Part shown: positions 24,112-35,402 of the stretch, one piece after another
Numbering within the stretch: the stretch's first letter is position 1
How the letters are laid out: every line of letters starts with the position of its first letter
DNA from: Ceratorhiza oryzae-sativae
Lineage: Eukaryota; Basidiomycota; Agaricomycetes; Cantharellales; Ceratobasidiaceae
DNA: 64,000 nt
Assembly: GCA_030998015.1 (NCBI GenBank)
Contig: JARWMV010000236.1
Location: 1,302,001-1,366,000, forward strand
Direction of reading: 5' to 3'
The notes under the pieces: model-generated
What the model was told of the DNA's origin: nothing
Database searches by the model: none
The model's input: only the letters and a program-made list of their open reading frames with translations
Program-made: the position numbers and the translations under genes

Positions 24112-25140
24112 TCATTCGGTTATTGTGTCTTCATCTTCTTGGGTAAATCCCTGGCGAGGGGCTGGACCAGCAAGTGGATGACCAGGACCTTGTGCTGTAA
24201 ACACAGGGGATTGGGGGATGGTTTGTGGCGGAGGGCGCATTGGCGACATTGGTGGTTGGTTCTTTACTCGTGCGTCAAGCTGCTTTCGAGTTTTACGATC
24301 ATCTTCGAATGCTAGCAGCGCCTACTAATTGTTGAGACCAACCCCCATAAAAACGAAGTTTAGGCTTACATTCTTAACAGCTGCGGCCTTCTCTTCGGCA
24401 ACCGTCATCCTACTCTTTGTCGATTTCTCTTCCTTGGCCGTAGCGAGGTCTACGTGCTCCTTGATAATCTCAGCACCAACTCGTAGTGCTACAAGGTTCT
24501 CAGGGGTTGAATGCCAAACGTATTTAGGCTGAAAATCGTCGACTGCAGCCCGAAACCCCATCTACAAGCACTAATTAACACAATTTCAAGCGCCGGTCTT
24601 GTTAATTACCTCAATTGCATATTCTATTGCCCCTTTCGGTTTGATCAAAGCGCGTTGTATCGTCTGTTACCATAATGAGTATTATCCACCCTTTCCCAGG
24701 GGCCACGCCCAAATGCTCACCGCGTTGGTCGGCTTGAACTCTCGGAATTTGGGGTTTTCGGGGTCGGATAGCAAATTCTGAGACAACTTTAGTAGTACCT
24801 GCGTGGGAATGAGCGTTTCGTCAGGCATATTAGCATTAGTCTCGTTGCAGCGTACATCGAAAGCCTGAAACGCAAGTAATAGTCAGTGTCTACACGGTGG
24901 CGCATATGGTACCGTCCCCACTCTTTTGATATCTGCGTCATTGTTGTTACGGACGATGCCTGGATCTGCTAGCCGGCGGAACTTCTGGCGGAGTGGTCTC
25001 TCTCGTTCGTACCTCTGTTCCGCGAGTTCATGTTCATCATGTGGCGTGTGTTGAGTTATTCTCCTCAACGCTGCCTCTGCTATGCGGTCATGATCTGCCA
25101 CTGCTGTGTCTCCAGTAGAGTTGATAGTGTCAGACATCAT
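24112..25140 (-). CDS. PUB-domain protein
   Basis: PUB domains bind the C-terminus of the p97/Cdc48 ATPase and occur in ubiquitin-linked proteins such as PNGase and UBX proteins. The ATG at 25140 (or 25137) begins MMSDTINSTGDTAVADHD. A basic helical stretch follows (YERERPLRQKFRRLADPG), then the PUB-like core: LLKLSQNLLSDPENPKFREF, NAVIQRALIKPKGAIEYAIE, MGFRAAVDDFQPKYVW and NLVALRVGAEIIKEH. The C-terminal tail is Pro-rich. Several 45-60 nt introns interrupt the gene, and the stop TGA is at 24112. The whole protein is about 240 residues. Family assignment rests on the pattern of the core; a direct p97 link is inferred. Confidence 0.65.
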
Positions 25141-25489
25141 AGAGCTATCTAGAGCTATCGGGGGTCGGGGTCGAGCCTAAACGCGGGGAGCGTAATTGTT
25201 GGCGCTGGCGTGACGAGTCATTACACATCCAAACAATCGCTCTGATTCGGAACCGAGTTCAACTCCCGACTTCTCCCAGCACAAGCTGCGTTTCGTTGAC
25301 TCAACTTCCGAGCGTCGCCTGGCTGCTGAAAATTTCTCAACCCTGGTCTGGTCAACTAGGGCCGGTTATGCATTATACTGAAAGCAGCACGTCACCCATC
25401 ATTTGGTAGACGCCGATAGCCCAGCCAAAAGTCTATTCCCTTCGAAGATTCTGAGATTTTCCGAGAGTATCTATATAGCATAGCCGATC
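25141..25489. promoter_or_regulatory. Divergent promoter between the PUB gene and IML1
   Basis: This 349-nt spacer lies between two outward start codons. A TATATAG stretch near 25470 is about 20 nt before the IML1 ATG, probably too close for a classical TATA position in fungi. No coding frame is convincing. Confidence 0.5.
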
Positions 25490-28400
25490 ATGAATCCCTC
25501 TCCCTCTCCCTCTGTGTACCATTCTCACGGGCGCAAGCGCTCAAGCACTATAAGCTCTATGATACCACCACCGCCCCAGTTGACCATCGGACAGACCAAA
25601 TGGATTACTTTGTGGGCTCCTGACCCGCTGGGCACTGGATCGCGTACTAGCATCCCAGATACTAGCATTAACCGGGAGCTGGCCTGGTCTTTCTGTTGGA
25701 GATGTCATAAGGATATCTACTGGCAAGCAAGACGGAGAGGGTTTCTTGTTCATTGTGCCCCAGACGATGCCATAAGAGCCCCCCTACATCAGGTAGGCTA
25801 GATCCAAAGTGTCATTGTTATGATTCACCGTACAATGTAGATCACCGTTGCGCGTCCAATTGCTGCTTTGTTCAACTTTAAAAACAACTCAGAAGTGTTG
25901 CTAACTAAGGTATATTATTTTGTGTCATATACGTACCCAAATTTTGAAATCGGACAGGTTGACAGGAACGAAGTTGCCGTTGATTACGTTGAGATTGAGT
26001 TTAGGGATCAGTACTTGGGTCGATGTGATATGTGGAGACTCTCAAACAGCCTGAGGAACACTTCAATTTATGTTGGTCAAAAGGTCAACTTCATAGGTTG
26101 CATCTCTGCCTTTATCAGGAAGGTGTACGTGAAGGGCAAAAGCGTAAGCATCGTTTGAACTACGTATCTGATACGTACTTACGTAGTGACAGACTAAATC
26201 TGGCATCATTGTCTCAACAACCAAAGCCATTTTCCGATCTCTATCTGCAAAAACCACAATATTCGTTCAGGTAACAGATTCATCTCGGCTCGTATCTGAC
26301 AATCGACCTGAAATGTAACGTTTTCAGGTTTGCAAGGAGCTCTGGGAATTTGCGGACGATGGAGAGCGCTTTACTGAAAAAATTGTGCACTCATTCTTTC
26401 CAGAGCTCATCAAACGCTGGGAGAAGCACCAAACCAATCATGTCATCACCGTGGTTCTTATATCTCGTGTCTTTTACGACCCGAATGACTTGGAGTATGC
26501 TGCTGGCCCTCTACGCCAAACCGATGACGGTGCTTGGTACAAAGACTTTTTTAAAGTGGTTGTCGATCTGGAGGTTGTCTCCGACTGGAAAGAAGTATTG
26601 CTTAGTCTGAAACAGTCTTTTTGGACCTTCCAGCGGGACATACTTCTTACACACCATTACCATCGCAATACTCACACTGGCGGAGATGTACGTTTGGTTG
26701 GAAACATCTCCTTTGCTCATGACGGTCCCCTGCTGGAGGCTTTGAACTTGGCATTGAATCCGACAGAAGCTCATTATATCGACCGTTCGTTATCTCTCAC
26801 TGGTTCGTCGACGATCGTAATCACGCCAGGAACGGGATACTTTCGTGTTCAAAAACAGCTCTTACGTTTGACCACCCTACGTCTGCTTGATCAAGGCTTT
26901 GGCCTTGACCTTGTATGCTTGGCAAAGCGACCACTTCACACGTCACCTATATTCAGTTTCCAAGGAATCGAGCCTATCCCTGGCCCCAGCAACGAAGGCA
27001 TCAGTCGTGCGATGGATCCACTCTGGGGTGGTGGGCGAAATGAATCCGAGCACTCTCCAAAAGATCTGAAAACATTCTGGTGGGAGCCTTTTTGGGTCTG
27101 CGCATCGTTTTGGGACAAGCAGAGGGATATGCCGTTCAGACAGGACAGGTATGCATCCATTTTACAGCTTGAGGCATACTTTAATACCCTTTAGGTTCAT
27201 CACCCGTGCACGCATGTATGAAGTCCAGATGCTTGGGCTTCTCGAACATGATGTGACTGCAACAATATCAATTCCATACATAGATTCAAATCAAACCGCC
27301 TCCGCCGAGTTACCCAACACCAAGGACGCGAGAAGGCTAGCGCGCGAAGAGTTTGACAAGAACATATTTGCCCCAGTTGTTGACAAGCACTCGCATCACC
27401 ACCATCACCATCACCATCACCATGTCGATGGCGATGCACAAACACGTAGTAGCGAAACGAGCGGCGCGCCAACGACACCTGCAACAGACATGGAGTCCAG
27501 CCAGAGCAGCCTGATTGACCTGCTCGAGGAAACACTAAGGCCAAATCAACCCCAGCCTCCGATTCCAACTCTTCCCTTCAAAAACTACCGCAAGCCCAAC
27601 CCTAGGCGCGCATCAACAAGTCGAGCAAGATTAGAGGTAGTGCCGAGCTTCAAGGGACATTCTCCAGAGGCACCTCCAGCACTGAGCTTGCCAACCATAG
27701 AATCGACACCTTCGACGCCTGTACGGTCTCAACTCCAGGGACAACCTCAGCGTCGGAGTGTATCTCCTTCGCAGGAGTCGGTGCGATCGACTTCAACTGT
27801 GTCATCCAACCGCCGTAAATCTGGACCTGGCAGCGGCCTTACATCTCTCGCCAAGAATTGGTTTTTTACGCCATTCAAGCCCGCAGCTGCCGCGCCAGCT
27901 CCTTCTACGGTTCACATTGAGCGCTTGGCAGATGACGTTGCTACTGGCCCTCTTATGCTTCCTCCGCCTGCTCAACCACCTCGAGTAGCTACCGCTCTCT
28001 CCGACCCAATAGCGATTTCCAGACGGCGAGTCGAACCCAAACGTGCTTCGAGACCCCCTCCAGAGGATTCAGCATCACCGTCGGACGACCATGCGGCTCT
28101 CCGCCGGATGAGTGCCGTGGCTGCAACCACTCCGGCTCCTATTCCTCCCCAAATTGAACTCACAAACCCTTGTCGCCCATCTTCGGCACTTCCTGAAAAC
28201 CAAATAACACTTGCGCGAAGGTGGCAGCATCTATTTCCTCAACCGACGTTTTCGCACCAAATCAAATGGCGTTCAATCTGCACGCCAGCTTGCTTGCCAT
28301 TAAGTGTGGCCTACATCCCTACTCAGCAAGAAGTTAATACAACGTGGCGCGATTATGACTATATTGTGATGCTTAACTCGGAAGACGTACGCTCCTCGTT

Positions 28401-30569
28401 TTTGCTGGGTGCAGACGAACATATGGATCAAAACGAACAGGCGCTGCTGGTTATGCGCGGGATGGCATCGTTGCGTTTAACCCAAGGGTTCCAGTTCGTG
28501 GTCGCGTCCGACAAGGACAAGAATAGCACCTCAACAATGGGACAAGGCCAGAATAGTCGACGGAGCAAGTTGACTGGCAAGAACTTTTTGCTACCCGCTG
28601 GTTCAGCATTGAACAGGCCACGTCCAATTGGATATCTGAAGTGCTCAAATCATCAAACGATGTCGTTTGCTTGAGCATGAGCGATCAAATCCAACAGATT
28701 AGTTATGACCACGATGGTGGGTGCTGTGTATACCTCTCGTTGTATCTACTCAGTTAACGTGCATATAGTCGGCGAAGTCCTCGTTAGGCGATGGATTCGA
28801 CGCAGCTCGCATCCTACTGACCCCTTCAGATACGAATGCCTCGTATGGCCCAAACTAGGCACTGGATATACTGAAGTTTCAACCCAATTCTCTTTCCCTG
28901 TACTCGAGGAGTATGGCTGGAATCGAACGGACACCCTTGTGGCGGGATACGAGCGCGACTTGTCTGATGCACTCCGATATTGGCGAACGCGCTATCTGGT
29001 TATCCCGTCTGAAGACCCACCGCCGCTTTATGTTCAGCGTGGGGACTCACTGGATGAGAAGAGATTAGGATGTTGGGTGTCACCGAGCGTTTGGCTGAGC
29101 TGTTCACTAGGGCGAGGTGGCTACGACCAGACGAAAATGATCTGCCCCCGCCCCGGTTTATCGAAACAACGCTCGATCCAGCCTCCTGTGTTCTCGACGA
29201 GGGCCTGATGAACCAGATCGACGAACTACACGCTCGAGGTCCATTAAAGAAGAAACGAACCGATCGAATGCTAGAAGACATGTCCCTCGGGGCAATTGCA
29301 CGTGCGATGCGTGAAGAGGGCGGCGTGACGATCAAGGACCACAAATGGCATGGGGTAGAATATCCAGACAGCTTTGTCGGGCGTGATTTTGTGGCATGGC
29401 TCGTTAGGGAGTTCAAGGACGTTTCGACTCCTGAGCAGGGTGTTGAGCATGGCAACCGATTGCTGGACCAGGGGTTGTTTGAACACTGTCGGCATGCGCA
29501 TGGGTTGCTGAATGGGTACGTGTCCAATCGGTCTTATCTCGAGTAGTCAGTGTTAAACTTGTCTCTAGGCATTATTACTATCGCCTAGCTGGCGATTTTG
29601 CCGCTACGACAACGAACAAACCACTGCAATGGCCATTCAAGAGTCCGGCTGGGCTCACCACGCGGCCATCTGTGGAGGACGTAAAGGAGAAACAACCGGT
29701 GCTGAATATACCTACCAAACCAAATGCTTTTGCGGCCAAACGTGCGAGACGAAGGCTCGTTCTGAGTCAGACGATGACGATCGACGTTGACCCATCGAAG
29801 CGGAGCGATCAGGCAGAGCGAGTCATCCTGCATCATGATATTATACACAACCCAACAACGGCGTTTCATTTCGAGCTGAACTGGCTGGGAACGACCGCAA
29901 GGTTCATAGGTGAGCCTGAGCAAGTTCGAATGAGAACGGGACGCTCATAGCCAGCTAGACGACATGATCACCTCGTGGAATCTTGCACTGAAACGGTTCG
30001 GATTGAAGATTGTCGAGGCCTATGTAGATCAGATCACCGATATTAGCGAAACCAACGTGTTCCAATCATGTTTCCCTATTCCACTTGCACTTGCGCCGCC
30101 TCACGTTCCGGACTTGGCCAAACGAGTACCCGAAGGTACTCAAACTGCACACTACTTCGAGGAGGCGATTCTCAAGCATTTTGGGTATATTCTCGATATT
30201 TCTGCAGGGACAAACTACCCGGATTCGGTCGACGTATTCTATTCATACCGACGGAGTCCGTTTAGGTACTCTCAGTTCGTGCACAAATCTGGCTTGGCGT
30301 TTGTCCAGGTTGTAGGCGGACAAGAAGGGTTTAGGTGGTTGACCAATCGGTTGCTTGCCCCCACCAACCACGCAATGGGCGCACAAGGCAAGAGCAAGCA
30401 TCACACACGTGCAGACGAGATCAGGCGCGAGCTTGCCAAGTTTTGCGACGACCCAGAGGGGCTCCAAACGTTTTATGACGATGTCATTTCGAGGCTTCCT
30501 CCGTCACCGCCGCCGCTTTTGTCCGCGAGTATACTCAGCGGTCAAGATGGTAGCGAAAAGGAGTTCTAG
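25490..30569 (+). CDS. IML1: IML1 / DEPDC5-like GATOR1 (SEACIT) subunit
   Basis: IML1 is the DEP-domain subunit of SEACIT, which restrains TORC1 at the vacuole when amino acids are scarce. The ATG at 25490 gives MNPSPSPSVYHSHGRKR. The N-terminal part has RNEVAVDYVEIEFRDQYLGR. The family core follows: VVLISRVFYDPND, WYKDFFKVVVDLEV, IVITPGTGYFRV, KTFWWEPFWVCASFWD. A disordered linker contains a poly-His run. Next come RWQHLFPQPTFSHQIKW, PLSVAYIPTQQEV and YECLVWPKLGTGYTEV. The DEP domain is near 29286-29620 (WHGVEYPDSFVGRDFVAWLV), and the C-terminal region (LALKRFGLKIVEAYVDQ, GLAFVQVVGGQEGFRWL) ends at 30569. The frame slips by one base near 28592-28598 (CCC) and near 29068. The domain order matches the family end to end. 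Confidence 0.88.
27388..27423 (+). repeat. CAT/CAC repeat coding a histidine run in IML1
   Basis: The run encodes HSHHHHHHHHHH in a disordered linker. Alternating CAC and CAT codons make it a trinucleotide-like repeat prone to length change. Confidence 0.9.
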
Positions 30570-30582
30570 GGGTGTTCTATTT

Positions 30583-31040
30583 TTAACTTTGTAATATATC
30601 TGCTACGGTACGCGATATAATCAAACATGTCAAGACCTCGATCCTAGGGAGAGATCCGACAGACGGGCCAATTGGGTTCTGGTAGATAGGGTCAACAAGA
30701 GAGGAGGGGCTAGGTGTCAGCACCGACCGTCGTGCGTTGCGCATGTCTTGTAGCATGGCGATAACCTCTTGCTGGTCCTTGAGCAACATCTCGCCGCCTG
30801 GCAGGGCGTCGATCATGTCTCGGGCGTGGGCGAGGTCTGATCGGAGTGCCAGTGTCTACGCGGGCGAGATATGAGTTGATCAACACGCGAAACACAAGTA
30901 AGCGCGCGCACGGCTTTGGCAATTTCCTGTCGCTGGGCGGCGGCATTTGCAGGCGGCTGCGGCTGTGTCGTCTGGAGGATCGCCACAATCGACGGCAAGA
31001 GCGACTCGAACGTCGCCTGCGACAGCGGGGCGGCGGACAT
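30583..31040 (-). CDS. Mediator subunit 9-like protein
   Basis: Mediator links transcription factors to RNA polymerase II; Med9 is a small middle-module subunit. The preferred ATG at 31040 gives MSAAPLSQATFESLLPSIV; an in-frame ATG at 31079 adds 13 residues. One short intron (GTGCGC...GCGTAG, near 30855-30907) joins QEIAKA to TLALRSDLAHARDMID. The second exon has LPGGEMLLKDQQEVIAML and DMRNARRSVL, matching the two-helix Med9 pattern with the LPG turn. About 130 residues are coded. The gene is divergent from the 31304 gene and tail-to-tail with IML1, with only 13 nt between stop codons. Med9 families are weakly conserved, so I stay moderate. Confidence 0.6.
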
Positions 31041-31303
31041 GATGGCGGGAGGTGTTTTGATCCAACTGCCCGGAGCCAACGCGCTTGGTTCATCACCACC
31101 TCGTGATCCGAAATTCGTATTTTCTCATTGGTATTTAGCTGTGGCTCGACGTCAGTCCGAAGCGTCTCCCCTGCCGGGTTCGACAGCACCAGGCACTGGT
31201 TCACCTGCGCTGGGCTTTCTTCGGCGCTCATTTTGCTGTGCATCGGCCAGTGGATATATATACACCACGCAGTCCCCGTTTTGTCTGAACCCCCCAAATA
31301 ACC

Positions 31304-32497
31304 ATGTCCACGATCCTCGAGCACTTCAAGCCCCCGCCGCTCGCGTCGGACCCACCAGGCAAGTTATTGACGCGCATGGTAGAAACATCGAGCTAACTGT
31401 CGACTAGCCAAGACGCGATACTGGCCGGCCCCACCAACACCCTCGTCCGGCGGCATCTTGCAACGGCCCAAGCTCACCGCAAATGTGTCTGCCTCGTCCT
31501 CGTCTCTCAGGTATCTGACCCAACTCGGTCTCCTCAAACGCCCTTGTCGACACGAGTATCATTTGCGCCTCTTCCCGACGTCACTGAACGAAAGCGGCGC
31601 AACTCGATCACCCTTGGCGTAGCCGCCCGCAGTGCTGCACTCCGACAAATCAAGGAGCGCAGCGCAAGTTCGAATACTGGGGCACCACGATCCCACCGCG
31701 TGGGGCCCCGGCCGACAAGCAGCGGGGCGGGGAGGAAACCCCAGTACGTGTACGCCGGCCAGCCCCGACCCCGGCGCCCCACGTACAAGGATGAGGATGT
31801 ACGTACTCTCTTTTTCTCTTGGGTACCTTGGGGGCCGAGACTAATCCCGGGAGTTCCGCTTTTCGGTCAGGTGGTTGATCTCGGAGAAGTCGCGATGGAT
31901 GCGGGCAAAAAACTATGGCGTGTGATCAACAAAAAGTCCCGCAAGTCGAGCGTGGTCTCGGATTCCGGTCGACCGGACGTTGTCGACGATACGCCCGTCG
32001 TTGGAGGCCCGACCGTCGGGGTCAGTGGACACAATACCGAGCGCGAGATCTTGGTTCGTGGGTTCGCTGTCCCAGAAGAAGCTCTAGACGAGGACCAGCA
32101 AGAGAGGGAGCGGGACGAGGAAGAGGAAGAGGAACATGAGCATGTTCATCGGACCGAGGATTATGTCGCGGACATACAGGCCCTGCGTATCTACGAAGAT
32201 TCAGCAGACCCGGACGAGACGTTTGCGGTTGACCCGAGCGCAGTATCAGCTGCGGGAGCCAGAGGAGCAGGCAGCATTGAACCTGGACACTTCCATTCGA
32301 CCAGACGCTCACCCCCACCCCGAAACTCGCCTCTTCAACTCACCCCCGAGTTCGAGGCAAGTGAACTGTCCACCTCTGACAGCAGCAGCGCCCTCTCTGG
32401 TATGACCACACCTAACCCTGGCCCTAGCTCTGGCCCAGCTCCAGTCCAAGCCAGCACCGACCTAGATTCCTCCTCGGAGAAGAACAGTCTGTTTTAA
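31304..32497 (+). CDS. Acidic, Ser/Pro-rich protein of unknown function
   Basis: I do not recognise the family. The ATG at 31304 gives MSTILEHFKPPPLASDPP. A GC-AG intron (31359-31407) joins this to KTRYWPAPPTPSSGGILQRP. A later exon codes a basic stretch (LPDVTERKRRNSITLGVAAR), RPRRPTYKDEDV and DLGEVAMDAGKKLWRVINKK, which could form helices. A strongly acidic run (RDEEEEEEHEHVHRTED) and a Ser/Thr/Pro-rich tail follow, ending in EKNSLF. The last intron ends at 31870. The frame appears to slip near 31500-31512, before VSDPTRSPQTPLSTRVSF. No signal peptide or membrane segment is visible. A nuclear or cytosolic scaffold role is possible, but nothing proves it. Confidence 0.6.
31359..31407 (+). 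other. GC-AG intron with consensus GCAAGT donor
   Basis: The 49-nt intron begins GCAAGT, contains the branch-like CTAAC, and ends ACTAG. It joins an open N-terminal exon to the following exon in frame. Confidence 0.65.
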
Positions 32498-32730
32498 GTT
32501 CTGAGTTTGTACTTGTATTAGCATTTTCGTGGATTCGGGATGTCTGTATAGTTCTGCTGTCGTTTTTATCATACACAATGGACTAGTTTATAAACATTCG
32601 GTATATATGTGTGAATCCGCATGAATCAACGGTCATACCTCGATCCAGCATGACATCAGCCCGCGCTTAACGGGTCCAGCTCTCACCGGCCGCTCTCAAC
32701 TGCTCACCTCTACCACATGCACCTCGGCCG

Positions 32731-35126
32731 ATGGACGCCCTAAGGTCCATACCTGATTCGCTCGCCGCCGTACGTTCGGGGCTTCGCCATGTCGTGCACG
32801 AGCTCCTCAACGGAAAAGTACAGATCTCGTACGTCGGTCCAGATGCCGACCCAACGCCTGGCTACACGACCATCACGACGGCACCATCCGCGACTGCGTC
32901 TACGCCAACTTCCGGTTCGGGACCGGTCCCGAACGACAAGCTGCCTAGTCCTTGGGGGTTTATTACTAGCGGGTATGCGCTCGGGCTGTTGTTGATGGTG
33001 TGTTGCTGCCTTTCCCTTTCTTCTCTCTTTCCTTCGTTCTGGGATTGACAGCTTTGGAATCCCGTTTGGGACAAAAGGCTCTCATCCTCAACCGAATTGC
33101 CAACGTCGTGGTCCCGCCTCGTCAAGGCACCCGTCGAAGACAGAACCGAGGGCTATGGCACGCGCTCTTCCCAATCAACGTCTCGGCCACCCACACCCGA
33201 CTCATCTCTCGTGTACCTTCGATCGCGCTCCTTGGCACTGCCATATTTCTTCTGCTTATTTCGCTCGTCCAAGCTGCGGGGGTATGGGAACCTCTGGCGA
33301 GCGAACAACCGTGGTCGGACATGTGGTATGTTCGGCTGTGCAGGTGGGCGGCAGCCAAGGAGATGAGCTACGTTTGCTGGACAACGTATATTGCTGTATG
33401 TGTTGCAATGGTTATGAATACATTGACCAAGGGCCTGGAGGGCGCGTAAGTAGATTGCTTTAGTTTCCCTTTAGGAATGCTGGTCTCATGCTTTTTGTAG
33501 CGGAACCGATGGCGCTCATTCATTCAATCTGGTATGCTACTTGTGAGAATGTATTGAATTCACTATTAACACCAGCTTTAAAGTTTGGATATAGTTTCCT
33601 ACTTCATATCTACGCAAGCCCAATCATGCATATCCAAACACCTAAGCAACCTCTTCCAACAGAAAATACACCACCTTCTCGACCCGACAAACACGTTCTC
33701 GTAACGATCATCCTCCCCTTGCTTCAGGTATGCCACCTCACTCCTTGTCTGCTACTTGACTAATCTCCCGCCAGCTCACTATCCTCCATATCTTGGCCGT
33801 CAACAAGCGGTGGTCAAACCAACGGCTCATCCCGACTACCATGTGTGGTCTTTTGTCGATCGTGCACTTTGCCTACGTCACAATCTTCTCAAATTCTTCC
33901 TACCCGTTTTTCACCTACCTCAACTCGCTCCTCGAATCTTTCCTCGTGGGAGTAGTTGTACTCACGTGCACACTCCATTTCTTGACTCGACTACTACTTC
34001 AAGGCCAAATTGTATTCAATCCTTTTGCGCCAGAGGGTGGCATTGTGCACGAAAGTCTGCTGCCAAGTCGAGCTGATGACTATGCGGTCGCACTACTCAA
34101 ACTTGGCTCTGCGTGTATCGAGGCGACTGCGATGGCAGGGTTCGGAAACGAAGTGTCGCCGATCCACACTCCTGATACGCTGTTCATTTCTCAATCGGGT
34201 GTGCCAAGTCTTCCGTCTAGTTCGACCGTTCATGGCTTTTCCCGGGAGATTAAAAACGTCCATGCGCTCGAACAGGACTTTACCTCTATGGGCGCGTGGT
34301 TTGACGCTCGTTGGGCGCGCGAAGGATGGAAACTTTTGCAGCGCATCTCAGATCTAGGGCGGAACATATGGGCTATGCTGTGGCGGAGATGTAGACGGAG
34401 GGAATGTGATGCGGGTGAGATAGCTGTCGCTCCACCTGCGGGCAACCGAACAAAGCTCTCCGCCAGAGAAATGGAAAGGGTGCACGACATGTACGCGAGA
34501 TACCTGCTTGGACAAGCGGTGCTGAGCGACGACGAGGACGACGAGTTTAGGTTCGAAGAGGTAGATGATGTGGAGGAATCCGGCTCCGAGTTTAGCGAGG
34601 ACGAAGGCTTGGATAGCGATGCTACCCCAGACGCAGACGTTTCAGCACCCGAACTCTATACGGACCTTGTTACATCGCGTTCACGTCAGAACACCAGATC
34701 ACCTTCACCTTCCACTGGACTCACACCAATGCTCATCGCACACCTCACGTCTCCTTCTCGAGAAGCACCCCTCACACGACGTCGGTATACCCAACTCGCC
34801 CGACCTGAACCGGACACAGATTGGCTCGTCCGTTTGCGCGAAGTTCGACCCACTGGAAGCTGTGGTGCGGTCGGAGGGGATGAGGACCCACGCCGAAACT
34901 GTGTAGTGTGCACCGTCGAGCCTCGTGCGGTCATTTGTTGGCCGTGTCGTTGTCTGGCGTTGTGTGATGATTGTCGATCGAATTTGGCATCGCGGATGGG
35001 CGCAGGAAAGCATCAGTGTCCATGCTGTCGACGGAGGTAGGTAATCACTCCTTTTTTGGGTAGATGTGTTGCTTACTGAAGGGTCCATACAGTGTGGAAG
35101 GATATTCAAGAATATTTATCCCTTGA
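32731..35126 (+). CDS. Multispanning membrane RING-finger protein (Asi1/Asi3-like E3 ligase candidate)
   Basis: Asi-type proteins are inner nuclear membrane ubiquitin ligases. The ATG at 32731 gives MDALRSIPDSLAAVRSGL. About six hydrophobic segments follow, including GFITSGYALGLLLM, SIALLGTAIFLLLISLVQ, YVCWTTYIAVCVAMVM, VLVTIILPLLQLTILHILAV and SFLVGVVVLTCTLHFL. A long acidic, Ser-rich cytosolic or nucleosolic part (LSDDEDDEFRFEEVDDVEES) leads to a C-terminal RING of C3HC4-like type: NCVVCTVEPRAVICWPCRC, ALCDDCRSNLAS, HQCPCCRRR. A final exon after an intron (35039-35091) adds VEGYSRIFIP and a stop at 35124. Membrane segments plus a C-terminal RING is the Asi layout. The ligase activity is inferred from the RING. 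Confidence 0.7.
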
Positions 35127-35402
35127 GGGCCGTTGTTTAGATGATATATCTGCTTGTTGTTTTCTTATGTGTAACCCCCCGCCGGACGATATGAATGGAT
35201 ATGATTAGTACGGGGGTGTAGGCATCAGCCCGTACATTTCAGGATTGCACATGAACACAAAAGACGGGGCCATAAGGATACAATCCGATAAAGGAGCACA
35301 TAATCCAAAAACCCCAAGAATAAAGAGATCAGGTTTGTTTCAGTATTCAAGAATCCAGTAAATCTCGGCCGGCGAGAACTGGCAGCAGGCGTGCATCCAG
35401 GT

